Below are positions 1 through 8,400 of a DNA stretch of 64,000 bases, piece by piece. The DNA is taken from positions 1-64,000 of the forward strand of contig NZ_BDBQ01000066.1 of assembly GCF_001613065.1 (NCBI RefSeq), read 5' to 3'. The DNA is from Nocardia miyunensis NBRC 108239. GTDB lineage: Bacteria; Actinomycetota; Actinomycetes; Mycobacteriales; Mycobacteriaceae. The notes beneath the pieces were generated by a model, which ran no database searches, was not told the origin of the DNA, and saw only the letters and a list, made by a program, of their open reading frames with translations. The stretch's first letter is position 1. Each line of letters starts with the position of its first letter. The position numbers were made by a program, and so were the translations under genes.

Positions 1-1
1 C

Positions 2-1153
2 GCCGGGCGCGACGTGCTGCTCACCGATGCCGCGGTCTTCCCGCGCGACAAGACCTGCGGCGACGGGCTGACCCCGCGCGCCACCGCGGAGATGGAACAT
101 CTGGGACTGGGTGAATGGATGCGGGCGCATACGGTCAACCGCGGCCTGCGGATGGGCGGATTCGGCCGCGAGGCGGTGCTGCCGTGGCCGGGCGGGTCGT
201 TCCCCACCTACGGAAGTGCCGTCCCCCGGCTCGAACTCGACGAGAAGCTGCGCGAAACCGCCGTCAAGGGGGGTGCACAGATGGTCGACGGGACGCGGGT
301 GGTCGAGGTCGCGCGCGAGGGCGACCGGGTCACCGGCGTCACCGTGCGCACCGAGGCGGGGACGCACGAAATCACCTGCCGGACATTGATCGTCGCCGAC
401 GGCGTCCGCTCGCCGGTGGGCAAGCTGCTCGGCCGGACCTGGCATCGCCGTTTCGCCTACGGCGTGGCCGCGCGCGCGTACATCCGTTCCGCGCGTAGCG
501 ATGACGAATGGATCACCTCGCATCTGGAGTTGCGCGACGCGCAGGACACTCTGGTGCCCGGGTACGGCTGGGTGTTCCCGCTGGGCAACGGCGAGGTGAA
601 CATCGGCGTCGGCTCGCTGGCCACCGAACGTCGCCCGTCCCATATCGCGTTGAAACCGCTTCTGCAGCACTATATTTCGCTGCGCAGGGAGGAATGGCAG
701 TTCGACGGCGACGCGCGCGCGGTCGCCTCGGCGCTGCTGCCGATGGGCGGCGCGGTCTCCGGGGTGAGCGGGCGCAACTGGGCGCTGGTGGGCGATGCGG
801 CGGGCTGCGTCAATCCGTTGAACGGCGAGGGTATCGATTACGGCCTCGAGGGCGGGCATCTGCTGGCCGGACTGCTCGACGAACCGGATCTGACCACGCT
901 GTGGCCGGATCTGCTGCGCGCCCGCTACGGCCGCACGTTCTCCGTCGCGCGCCGGATCGCGGCCCTGGCCACCCACCCGCGCATGGTGCCGACCGGCGGT
1001 CCGCCGATGATGCGCTCGAAGTTGTTGCAGCAGACCGCAGTCCGGGTGATGGGCAATCTGGTGACCGAGGAGGACGCCGACCTCACCGCCCGGCTGTGGC
1101 GCACCGCGGGCCGCGCGTCCATGCGCTTCGACGACCTGACCCCGTTCAGCTGA
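2..1153 (+). CDS. menJ: Geranylgeranyl-reductase-family FAD oxidoreductase, MenJ-like (5' end outside window)
   Basis: The reading frame is open to the left edge of the window, so the N-terminal dinucleotide-binding glycine motif is missing; the visible part begins just before a KTCGDGLTPR motif typical of the geranylgeranyl reductase family. A second FAD motif (VGDAAG...NPLNGEG) lies in the middle. The family reduces isoprenoid double bonds; in mycobacteria the relative MenJ partially saturates the menaquinone side chain at the membrane. Proximity to menG, and the same pairing in M. tuberculosis, supports the MenJ assignment over another GGR-type reductase. An AraC-type regulator starts 22 bp downstream on the same strand. 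Confidence 0.8.
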   Translation, partial: AGRDVLLTDAAVFPRDKTCGDGLTPRATAEMEHLGLGEWMRAHTVNRGLRMGGFGREAVLPWPGGSFPTYGSAVPRLELDEKLRETAVKGGAQMVDGTRVVEVAREGDRVTGVTVRTEAGTHEITCRTLIVADGVRSPVGKLLGRTWHRRFAYGVAARAYIRSARSDDEWITSHLELRDAQDTLVPGYGWVFPLGNGEVNIGVGSLATERRPSHIALKPLLQHYISLRREEWQFDGDARAVASALLPMGGAVSGVSGRNWALVGDAAGCVNPLNGEGIDYGLEGGHLLAGLLDEPDLTTLWPDLLRARYGRTFSVARRIAALATHPRMVPTGGPPMMRSKLLQQTAVRVMGNLVTEEDADLTARLWRTAGRASMRFDDLTPFS

Positions 1154-1175
1154 TCACGAGGGTGAGCAGGACGGT

Positions 1176-1601
1176 ATGGCCGATACCCCGCCCCGACCGG
1201 TCCCCGAGGGCCTGCTCCCCCACCTGCGCCGAGCGCGCGATCTGGCCGACCGCCACTATGCCGAACCGCTGGACCTGGACGGTCTGGCCGCCGCGGCCGG
1301 GGTCTCGAAATACCATTTCCTGCGCTGTTTCGCCGCGACCTACGGCAAGACCCCGGCGCTGTACCTGACCGAACGCCGGATCGAACGCGCCCAGGATCTG
1401 CTGCGTGCGACCAACGTCACCGTCACCGAGGTGTGCATGCTCGTGGGCTACACCAGTCTGGGCTCGTTCAGCCGCAAATTCACCGACCTGGTCGGCATGT
1501 CCCCCTCGGCCTACCAGGCGAAATTCGCCGCCGAGGGCGCACCCCACATCCCGGGCTGCTACATCTTCATGCACGGCCTGTCGGACCGGAAACGCCCCTG
1601 A
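1176..1601 (+). CDS. AraC-family transcriptional regulator (short, DNA-binding domain only)
   Basis: A 141-residue protein that is almost entirely an AraC/XylS double helix-turn-helix domain, roughly residues 22-115, with the usual second-HTH pattern (VGYTSLGSFSRKF...GMSPSAY). There is no sensor domain, so ligand sensing, if any, must come from a partner. The VOC gene 54 bp downstream on the same strand is a frequent companion of such stand-alone AraC proteins, and I infer that the two are co-transcribed and end at the hairpin at 2121-2163. The target is unknown. Confidence 0.85.
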   Translation: MADTPPRPVPEGLLPHLRRARDLADRHYAEPLDLDGLAAAAGVSKYHFLRCFAATYGKTPALYLTERRIERAQDLLRATNVTVTEVCMLVGYTSLGSFSRKFTDLVGMSPSAYQAKFAAEGAPHIPGCYIFMHGLSDRKRP

Positions 1602-1655
1602 AACCGAGCAATTTCGGAGAAGCGATCCGAGCGTCGGACCCCATAGCCTTATGAC

Positions 1656-2105
1656 ATGACAACCATCACCAATGTGTCACTGGTCACCGTGCACGTGACC
1701 GATCAGACCGCGGCGAAGAACTGGTACATCGAGAAGCTGGGCTTCGTGGAGGTGACCGATATAACCATGGGGGACAACGGTTTCCGCTGGGTTTCCATCG
1801 CGCATCCGGATCATCGGGAGCTGGAGATCACCCTGATGGTGCCGGGACCTCCGTTGGCCGAGGACGTCGCCGAGGCGATTCGGCGGGCGCTGGCCAACGG
1901 CACCAACGGCGGACTCGGGCTGCGGACCGACGACTGCCACAAGGCATACGAGGAATTGACCGCCAAGGGCGTGGAATTCGTTCAGCCGCCCTCGGACCGG
2001 CCGTACGGCGTCGAGGCGATCATCCGCGACAACTCCGGCAACTGGCTGGTCCTGGTCGAGCCGAGGGAGTTCGACGGCGGCGATTTCGGGCCGGGCGCGC
2101 AATAG
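1656..2105 (+). CDS. VOC (glyoxalase/bleomycin-resistance fold) family protein
   Basis: A 149-residue protein with the beta-alpha-beta-beta-beta pattern of the vicinal oxygen chelate fold: an opening strand followed by a FYxxxLGF-like segment (WYIEKLGF) and a closing strand with GN.W.LVEP-like ending (NSGNWLVLVEP). Family members are metal-dependent isomerases, dioxygenases or binding proteins, and the substrate cannot be told from sequence. An alternative ATG lies 5 bp upstream out of frame; the ATG at 1656 gives the family N-terminus. Likely co-transcribed with the AraC gene upstream. Confidence 0.85.
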   Translation: MTTITNVSLVTVHVTDQTAAKNWYIEKLGFVEVTDITMGDNGFRWVSIAHPDHRELEITLMVPGPPLAEDVAEAIRRALANGTNGGLGLRTDDCHKAYEELTAKGVEFVQPPSDRPYGVEAIIRDNSGNWLVLVEPREFDGGDFGPGAQ

Positions 2106-2120
2106 CGGGCACTCCCGGTT

Positions 2121-2163
2121 CCTTGCATGCGAGCACCCGGAATCGGCTCGCATGCAAGGTTTT
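2121..2163 (+). terminator. Intrinsic terminator after the AraC-VOC pair
   Basis: Perfect 14-bp inverted arms (2121-2134 and 2146-2159) with an 11-nt loop, followed on the plus strand by TTTT. It lies between the convergent VOC and DUF2505 genes. The T-run is only on the plus-strand side. Confidence 0.8.
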
Positions 2164-2168
2164 CCAGC

Positions 2169-2675
2169 TCAGGATTCGCCCTTGGAGGCAAACCAGTAAT
2201 CGATGAACTTGGATTCGCTCTCGACGACGCGACGCTGCAACTGTTCGGCCAGCGGCTCGATCGCGCCGCCGACCAGCGGCACCTTCACCGCCACCGTACC
2301 GGCGACCACGACCTCCGAACCCGTTGCGGCGGGACGCATTTCGTAGGTGCCGGACATCTTGGTGGTGATGCCCTGCGATGTGCCGGAGAACACACCCCGG
2401 GCGGTGTCGCCGTCGAGCGGGCCCCAGTTGTCGGTGCGCGCGACCACGAGATCGTTCTTGAGCACCTTGCGAACGAGCGCCGGAATCCTTTCCGGGCGTA
2501 CCTTTTCGGTCATGTGCACGCGGATGGTGCCGGGACCGTCGTCGTGGGACAGGTCCAGGGTGGCCGTCTCCGCGCCCTCGAAACGGTCCTGCCACAACTC
2601 GTCGCTGGTGATCGCCCGGTGAAGCTCCTCGACCGGGACGCTGTATGACACGGTGAAGCTGAATTTTCGGGACAT
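2169..2675 (-). CDS. DUF2505 family protein (START/SRPBCC-like)
   Basis: A 168-residue protein that matches the actinobacterial DUF2505 family as I know it: an N-terminal strand (KFSFTVSYSVPVEELHRAI), a middle conserved for lipid-binding START-like folds, and a C-terminal long helix (LAEQLQRRVVESESKFIDYW). No catalytic residues are evident. The fold suggests binding of a hydrophobic ligand, which is unproven. It converges on the VOC gene and is divergent from the DUF3592 gene, with 40 bp between starts. Confidence 0.8.
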   Translation of the reverse strand: MSRKFSFTVSYSVPVEELHRAITSDELWQDRFEGAETATLDLSHDDGPGTIRVHMTEKVRPERIPALVRKVLKNDLVVARTDNWGPLDGDTARGVFSGTSQGITTKMSGTYEMRPAATGSEVVVAGTVAVKVPLVGGAIEPLAEQLQRRVVESESKFIDYWFASKGES

Positions 2676-2715
2676 GGGCGCACACGCTATCGGAGCGATG
2701 CAATAGCCTGAAGTC

Positions 2716-3192
2716 GTGTCGGAGAACAGTCAGCCCGCACATCGGCGTACGCGGCGTCTGCGACGGATTCGAATCGGTGTGCTCATCGCCGCGACGGCGA
2801 TCAGCGCGCTGGCGGTCCTGCTGGTGCTGGCGGCCTGGCGCGACGACATGCTGATCGCCTCGGACAAGGGCGTGGCCAGCGCCGAAGTGCTCTCGGCGGG
2901 ACGGCTGCGTTCCGCGGTGACGTTCGTCACTCCCGATGGCGTCACCCGCAATCCACGCCTGGGCGTGCTGTACCCGACCAAGCTGACCGCCGGGGAACGC
3001 ATCAACGTCGAGTACAGCCTGTCCGATCCGGAACTCGTGCGGGTCGCGGGCCGCGACGCGCGGGTGGCGATCGTGCCCGCGTTGTCGGTGATCGTGGTGG
3101 TGTGGCTGATCGCGCTGCCGACAGTGTGGCTGCTGCGGCGGCTGCGGCGGCGCGAGCCGCTGGAGAGTGTCGAAGTCGCCCGATCGGCCTGA
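2716..3192 (+). CDS. DUF3592-type two-TM membrane protein
   Basis: A 158-residue membrane protein with a basic N-terminus, one transmembrane helix near residues 22-42, an extracytoplasmic beta-rich domain of about 70 residues, and a second helix near residues 117-138, followed by a basic tail. This architecture fits the DUF3592 family. The GTG start sits in front of SENSQPAHRR; no better start is visible. It precedes the glycosyltransferase gene as Rv0556 precedes mgtA in M. tuberculosis. Function is unknown. Confidence 0.75.
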   Translation: MSENSQPAHRRTRRLRRIRIGVLIAATAISALAVLLVLAAWRDDMLIASDKGVASAEVLSAGRLRSAVTFVTPDGVTRNPRLGVLYPTKLTAGERINVEYSLSDPELVRVAGRDARVAIVPALSVIVVVWLIALPTVWLLRRLRRREPLESVEVARSA

Positions 3193-3275
3193 TGAACGTA
3201 GATGTTCGCCGGAACTTCGCATAGGCGTCATATGGTCGTGGCGGCTTCGCGTCGCCGCTCGAGCACACTCGAAGT

Positions 3276-4418
3276 GTGCGTGTAGCGATCGTTTCGGAGT
3301 CGTTCCTGCCGAATATGAACGGCGTCGTCAACTCCGTGCTGCAGGTGCTCGGGCATCTGGAGCGGCACGGTCACGACGCGCTGATCATCGCGCCGGACAC
3401 CCCGCGCGGACAGCCGCCCGCGCCGCACTCCTACGGCCGGTTCCCGGTGGTGCGGGTGCCCGCGGTGATGGTGCCGAAGATCAGTTCGCTGCCGGTCGGG
3501 CTGCCGCAGCCGGGAATCACCGCGGCGATCGAGGAATTCGACGCCGATATCGTGCATCTGGCCTCGCCGTTCCTGCTCGGGGCGGGCGGGATGTCGGCCG
3601 CGCTGCGGCTGGATCTGCCCGCGGTGGCGGTGTATCAGACCGATGTCGCCGGATTCGCCCAGAGCTATGGGCTCGGCCCGGCCCGGCGGGCGGCGTGGGC
3701 GTGGACACGGCGCATCCACCAACGCGCCGCCCGCACCCTCGCCCCCTCCTCGGCGGCAGCGGAAGACCTTGTCCAGCACGGGATTCCGCGTGTACACCGG
3801 TGGGCGCGCGGGGTGGACATCGCGCGATTCACCCCCTCGGCGCGCTCGGCGGAGCTGCGCGAGGCGTGGTCGGCCGACCAGCGTCTGGTGGTCGGCTTCG
3901 TGGGGCGGCTGGCCCCGGAGAAGCATGTGGAGCGTCTGGCGGTGCTGGACGGCGATCCGGAGATTCAGCTGGTCATCGTGGGTGACGGGCCCGATCGCAA
4001 GCGTCTGGCCGAGCTGATGCCCTCGGCGATCTTCACCGGTGAGCTGGGCGGCGACGAGTTGGGCCGGGCCTACGCGAGCCTGGATGTGATGGTGCACGCC
4101 GGTGAGCACGAGACGTTCTGCCAGGGCGTGCAGGAGGCGCTGGCGAGCGGTCTGCCGGTCGTCGGTCCCGATGCGGGCGGCCCGCGCGATCTGATCTCCC
4201 ACTGCCGCAACGGATATCTCCTCCCGGTGGATCGTTTCAGCGAACTGCTGCCCAGCGCCGTCGGGGCCCTGCAGGATCCCGCGCACCGCGCCCGATTCGC
4301 CGCCGCCGCACGCAAATCCGTCCTGCACCGCACCTGGCCCGCCATCTGCACCGAGCTGATGGGGCATTACGCGGACGTGCTCGGGGCGAGTAGCGACGAC
4401 ATCTGCCGCAGCGCGTAG
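3276..4418 (+). CDS. mgtA: GT4-family mannosyltransferase, MgtA-like
   Basis: A 380-residue GT-B glycosyltransferase. The N-terminal Rossmann half opens with RVAIVSESFLPNMNGVVNS, and the C-terminal half carries the GT4 EX7E nucleotide-sugar motif (E279 to E287) followed by ASGLPVVGPDAGG. In M. tuberculosis the homolog at this position mannosylates a glucuronosyl-diacylglycerol anchor, starting a lipomannan-like glycolipid at the cytoplasmic face of the membrane. The acceptor here is inferred from synteny. The GTG start leaves an 83-bp gap after the DUF3592 gene. Confidence 0.85.
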   Translation: MRVAIVSESFLPNMNGVVNSVLQVLGHLERHGHDALIIAPDTPRGQPPAPHSYGRFPVVRVPAVMVPKISSLPVGLPQPGITAAIEEFDADIVHLASPFLLGAGGMSAALRLDLPAVAVYQTDVAGFAQSYGLGPARRAAWAWTRRIHQRAARTLAPSSAAAEDLVQHGIPRVHRWARGVDIARFTPSARSAELREAWSADQRLVVGFVGRLAPEKHVERLAVLDGDPEIQLVIVGDGPDRKRLAELMPSAIFTGELGGDELGRAYASLDVMVHAGEHETFCQGVQEALASGLPVVGPDAGGPRDLISHCRNGYLLPVDRFSELLPSAVGALQDPAHRARFAAAARKSVLHRTWPAICTELMGHYADVLGASSDDICRSA

Positions 4419-4575
4419 GAATTCCCGGCCCGGTCGTGTCCGCCATGGTCGTCGCCCCGAAGCTGGGCATCGGCTGCAAGATCACTTCGGAGTCGCCAGG
4501 ATCCGGATCCGCCGCCGTCGGTGGTGAACCGGCCCGGCTCGGCCCCGCGCGCGGATCACGCTAGGGTCTGCAGAC

Positions 4576-5280
4576 GTGGCGAAAACAGAGTCGTTCCGTG
4601 CCTCGCTGGACAAGCAACCGCATGAGGTCGCGTCGATGTTCGACGGGGTCGCGAAGCGGTACGACCTGACCAACACCGTGATCTCCGCGGGTCAGGACAG
4701 GTATTGGCGCTGGGCGACCCGCAAGGCGCTGGCGCTGCGGCCCGGCGAGCGGGTACTGGATCTGGCGGCCGGGACCGGGGTTTCCACCCTGGAGTTCAGC
4801 AAGTCCGGGGCCTGGTGCGTAGCGGCGGATTTCTCCCGGGGCATGTTGGACGCGGGTCGCTTCCGCGAGGTGCCGATGGTCGCCGCGGACGGCACCCGGC
4901 TGCCCTTCGCCGACGATTCGTTCGACGCGGTCACCATTTCCTATGGGCTGCGCAACTTCTCGGATCCGGACCTGGCGATGCGCGAGATGCTGCGCGTCAC
5001 CAAACCCGGCGGACGCCTGGTGATCGCGGAGTTCTCCACGCCGGTGTTCGGCCCGTTCCGCACCGTGTACATGGAATACCTGATGCGGGCCCTGCCCGTC
5101 GTGGCGCGCGCGGTCAGCAGCAATCCGGACGCCTACGTCTACCTCGCCGAATCCATTCGCGCCTGGCCCAATCAGCGCCAGCTCGCACTCCGGATGGCCG
5201 ATGCGGGTTGGTCTTCGGTGAAGTGGCGTAACCTGACCGGCGGCATCGTCGCCCTGCATCGCGGTTACAAACTGGGCTAG
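4576..5280 (+). CDS. menG: Demethylmenaquinone methyltransferase
   Basis: A 234-residue class I SAM methyltransferase of the UbiE/MenG family. SAM motif I is at residues 60-68 (VLDLAAGTG), and the family signatures YGLRNF (residues 126-131) and RVTKPGGRLVIAEFS follow. It performs the last C-methylation of demethylmenaquinone. The GTG start precedes AKTESFRASLDKQPHEVA, typical of actinobacterial MenG. The final 15 bases including the stop are tandemly duplicated just downstream (5281-5295). Confidence 0.95.
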   Translation: MAKTESFRASLDKQPHEVASMFDGVAKRYDLTNTVISAGQDRYWRWATRKALALRPGERVLDLAAGTGVSTLEFSKSGAWCVAADFSRGMLDAGRFREVPMVAADGTRLPFADDSFDAVTISYGLRNFSDPDLAMREMLRVTKPGGRLVIAEFSTPVFGPFRTVYMEYLMRALPVVARAVSSNPDAYVYLAESIRAWPNQRQLALRMADAGWSSVKWRNLTGGIVALHRGYKLG

Positions 5281-5295
5281 TACAAACTGGGCTAG
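5266..5295 (+). repeat. Exact 15-bp tandem duplication of the menG 3' end
   Basis: The unit TACAAACTGGGCTAG occurs at 5266-5280 and again, immediately adjacent, at 5281-5295. Each copy encodes YKLG plus a TAG stop, so readthrough would only add four residues. Confidence 0.95.
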
Positions 5296-5359
5296 AAACA
5301 CACCCCTCGGTGATGTCGATCACTCCTCACAAGATCGACTCGGGGCTGTGCGGACCTTT

Positions 5360-5375
5360 GTCACCCGCCGATAAC
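5360..5375 (+). promoter_or_regulatory. Possible GlnR box upstream of the nitrate reductase
   Basis: GTCAC (5360-5364), six bases, then ATAAC (5371-5375) resembles the actinobacterial GlnR half-box GTnAC-n6-GAAAC. It lies 44 bp before the start of an assimilatory nitrate reductase, a usual GlnR target. Only one clear a/b pair is seen. Confidence 0.3.
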
Positions 5376-5418
5376 GTCCGGTAAATCCGGCGCAATCGCC
5401 GGTGGCGATCATCGAGGC

Positions 5419-8400
5419 ATGCCCCCTCCACCCTCCAGTCCGGCGAACGTCGACACCACCTGTTCGTACTGCGGCGTGGGGTGCGGGATCACGGTCGAGA
5501 CCAGCGTGGACGAGTCCGGCGCGCCCGTGATCGCGGCCGTGCGCGGTAACAAACTGCACCCGGTCAACGCCGGACGACTGTGCACGAAGGGGGCCACCCA
5601 CGCCGAGATGATGCGCGCGCCCGGCCGGATGACCACGGCCCTGCGCCGCGCCGAACGCGGGCACGAACCGTCTCCGATCGCCGTGGACGATGCGGTCCGC
5701 GAGGTGGCCGGGCGGCTGCGGGCCATTCTGGGCACGCACGGGCCCGATGCGATCGCGCTGTACGTCTCGGGGCAGATGTCCCTGGAAGCGCAATACCTCG
5801 CCACCAAACTGGCCAAGGGATATCTGCGCACCGTGCACATCGAATCGAATTCGCGGCTGTGCATGGCCAGCGCGGGCACCGGATACAAACAATCGCTCGG
5901 CGCGGACGGGCCGCCGGGATCCTACGACGACATCGACCATGCCGATCTGTTCCTGGTGATCGGCTCGAATATGGCGGACTGCCATCCGATTCTGTATCTG
6001 CGCCTTGCCGATCGCCGCAAGAGCGCCGGGGCAAAACTCATCGTCGTCGATCCGCGTCGCACCGAAACCGCCCGCAACGCGGACCTTTTCCTGCAGATCG
6101 CGCCCGGCACCGATCTCGCACTGCTCAATGGCCTGCTGTATCTGCTGGTCGAAAACGGTGACATAGACACCGATTTCATAACCGCGCACACCGAGGGTTG
6201 GCCGGCGATGGATGAATTCCTCGCCGACTATCCTCCGGACCGGGTCGCGGAGATCACCGGCCTGTCGCAAGCCGATATCCGCACTGCCGCACGGTGGATC
6301 GGCGAGGCGGGCGAATGGATGTCGCTGTGGACGATGGGCCTGAACCAGTCCACGCACGGCACCTGGAACACCAACGCGCTGTGCAATCTGCATCTGGCCA
6401 CCGGCGCGATCTGCCGCACCGGCAGCGGCCCGTTCTCGCTGACCGGACAGCCGAATGCCATGGGCGGCAGGGAAATGGGCTACATGGGCCCGGGACTGCC
6501 GGGTCAGCGCAGTGTGCTGTCCGAAGCAGATCGCACATTCGTCGAGACCGCCTGGGGTCTCGAGCCGGGGACGATTCGAGCCGAATCCGGGCCGGGCACC
6601 ATCGAGATGTTCCGGGAACTGGCCAACGGGAAGATCCGGGCGTGCTGGATCATCTGCAGTAATCCCGTTGCGTCGGTGGCGAATCGGAAGACGGTCATCT
6701 CCGGGCTGGAATCGGCCGAACTGGTCGTCACGAGCGACGTCTACGCGGAGACCGCCACCAACGCCTATGCCGACCTGCTGTTACCCGCGGCGCTGTGGGC
6801 CGAGGCAGACGGGGTGATGGTCAATTCCGAACGCACCGTGAGCCTGTTGCAGCGGTCGATCGATCCGGTGGGTGACGCGCGCCCGGATTGGCTGCTGATC
6901 GCGCAGGTGGCCACGGCGATGGGATTCGAGGGATTCGAATTCGATTCCAGTGCGGAGGTTTTCCAGGAGATTCGGCAGTTCGCCAATCCGGCGACCGGAT
7001 ACGACCTGCGCGGGGTCTCCTACGAGGAGCTGCGGTCCGGTCCGCTGCAGTGGCCGTGTCCGGATCCGGCGCAGCGGCGCAACCCGATTCGATATCGCAA
7101 CGACGGGGTGAGCCAGCATCTGTTCACCGACGAATCGGGGAACACGCCCGAGCTGGCCTTCGCGACGCCGAGCCGGCGCGCGGTGTTCTGGCCGCGGCCG
7201 CATATGGAACCCCGCGAAATGCCCGACGACGACTATCCTTTCGTGCTCAACACCGGTCGCCTGCCGCATCAGTGGCACACCATGACCAAGACCGGCAAGG
7301 TCGCCAAGCTGACCAAGCTGAACGGCAAACCCTTCGTCGAGGTGCATCCCGAGGACGCCGAGCGACTGGGCGTGCGACCGGAGGATCAGCTCGAGATCAA
7401 CTCTCGCCGTGGGCGTGCCGTGCTGCCGGTGCGGATCAGCGACCGGGTGCGGCCGGGTGATTGCTTCGCGCCGTTCCACTGGAACGACGAACAGGGTGAA
7501 TATCTGACGGTGAACGCGGTCACCAATGACGCGGTGGACGATGCGTCGCTGCAGCCGGAGTTCAAGGCGTGCGCGGTATCCCTGCGCCGCATCGCGGCCG
7601 AACCCGCCGCACCTGCGCAAGCGCCGCCGGTCGCCACGCCCGAGACGTCGGGGAGTGGGCATCCCCTGGCCCGAATGCTCGGATTGGACACCGCCGCCGC
7701 GCCGACGCTGAGCGACACCGAGCGGATCTACCTGGGTGGCTATCTGGCGGCATTGGAATCCCTTCCGGTGCGGGGCCAACCGGTGCTGCCCGAGTCCGCG
7801 CCCCTGGCGCGCAGCAGTCGGCTGTGGATCGACGGATTGCTGGCGGGGATGTACTCGCGCGCGACGGGTCCTGCGACCGCCGAGGCGGAACCGGCTGCGG
7901 CCGAGGCCGAATCGCATGTGGTCACCGTGCTGTGGGCTTCGCAGACCGGGACCGCCGAGGAGTTCGCCGCCGAGGCCGCCCAGCGGTTGTCCGAATCCGG
8001 TTGCGCGCCGAGGTTGCTGGAGATGAATTCCTGCGAGCCGGCCGATCTGAGCGGTGACGTCCTGGTCATCACGAGCACGTTCGGCGACGGCGGTCCGCCG
8101 GACAATGCCGCGGATTTCTGGGACCTGATGTCCGGCAGCGCAATTCGTCTCAACGAGCTGCGCTATGCCGTGTTCGCGATCGGCGATTCCTCCTACGACG
8201 ACTTCTGCGGTCACGGACGCAAACTCGACGAGTTGTTCGCGAAATCCGGTGCCACCAGATTGCTTCCACGCGTGGACAGCGAGCCCGACCACGCCGAACT
8301 CTCGACGCGGTGGCTCGAGGACGTGCTCGGGGTGCTGGGTCCGGGCGAATCGGGCGGTTCGCGGCCGGCCGGAGGGGCACGCGGAGATTCGGCGTCATCC

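Noticed and set aside
6781..8292. A 503-codon open frame on the minus strand inside the nitrate reductase fusion
   Set aside because: Antisense shadow; the plus strand carries continuous catalytic motifs through the whole stretch.
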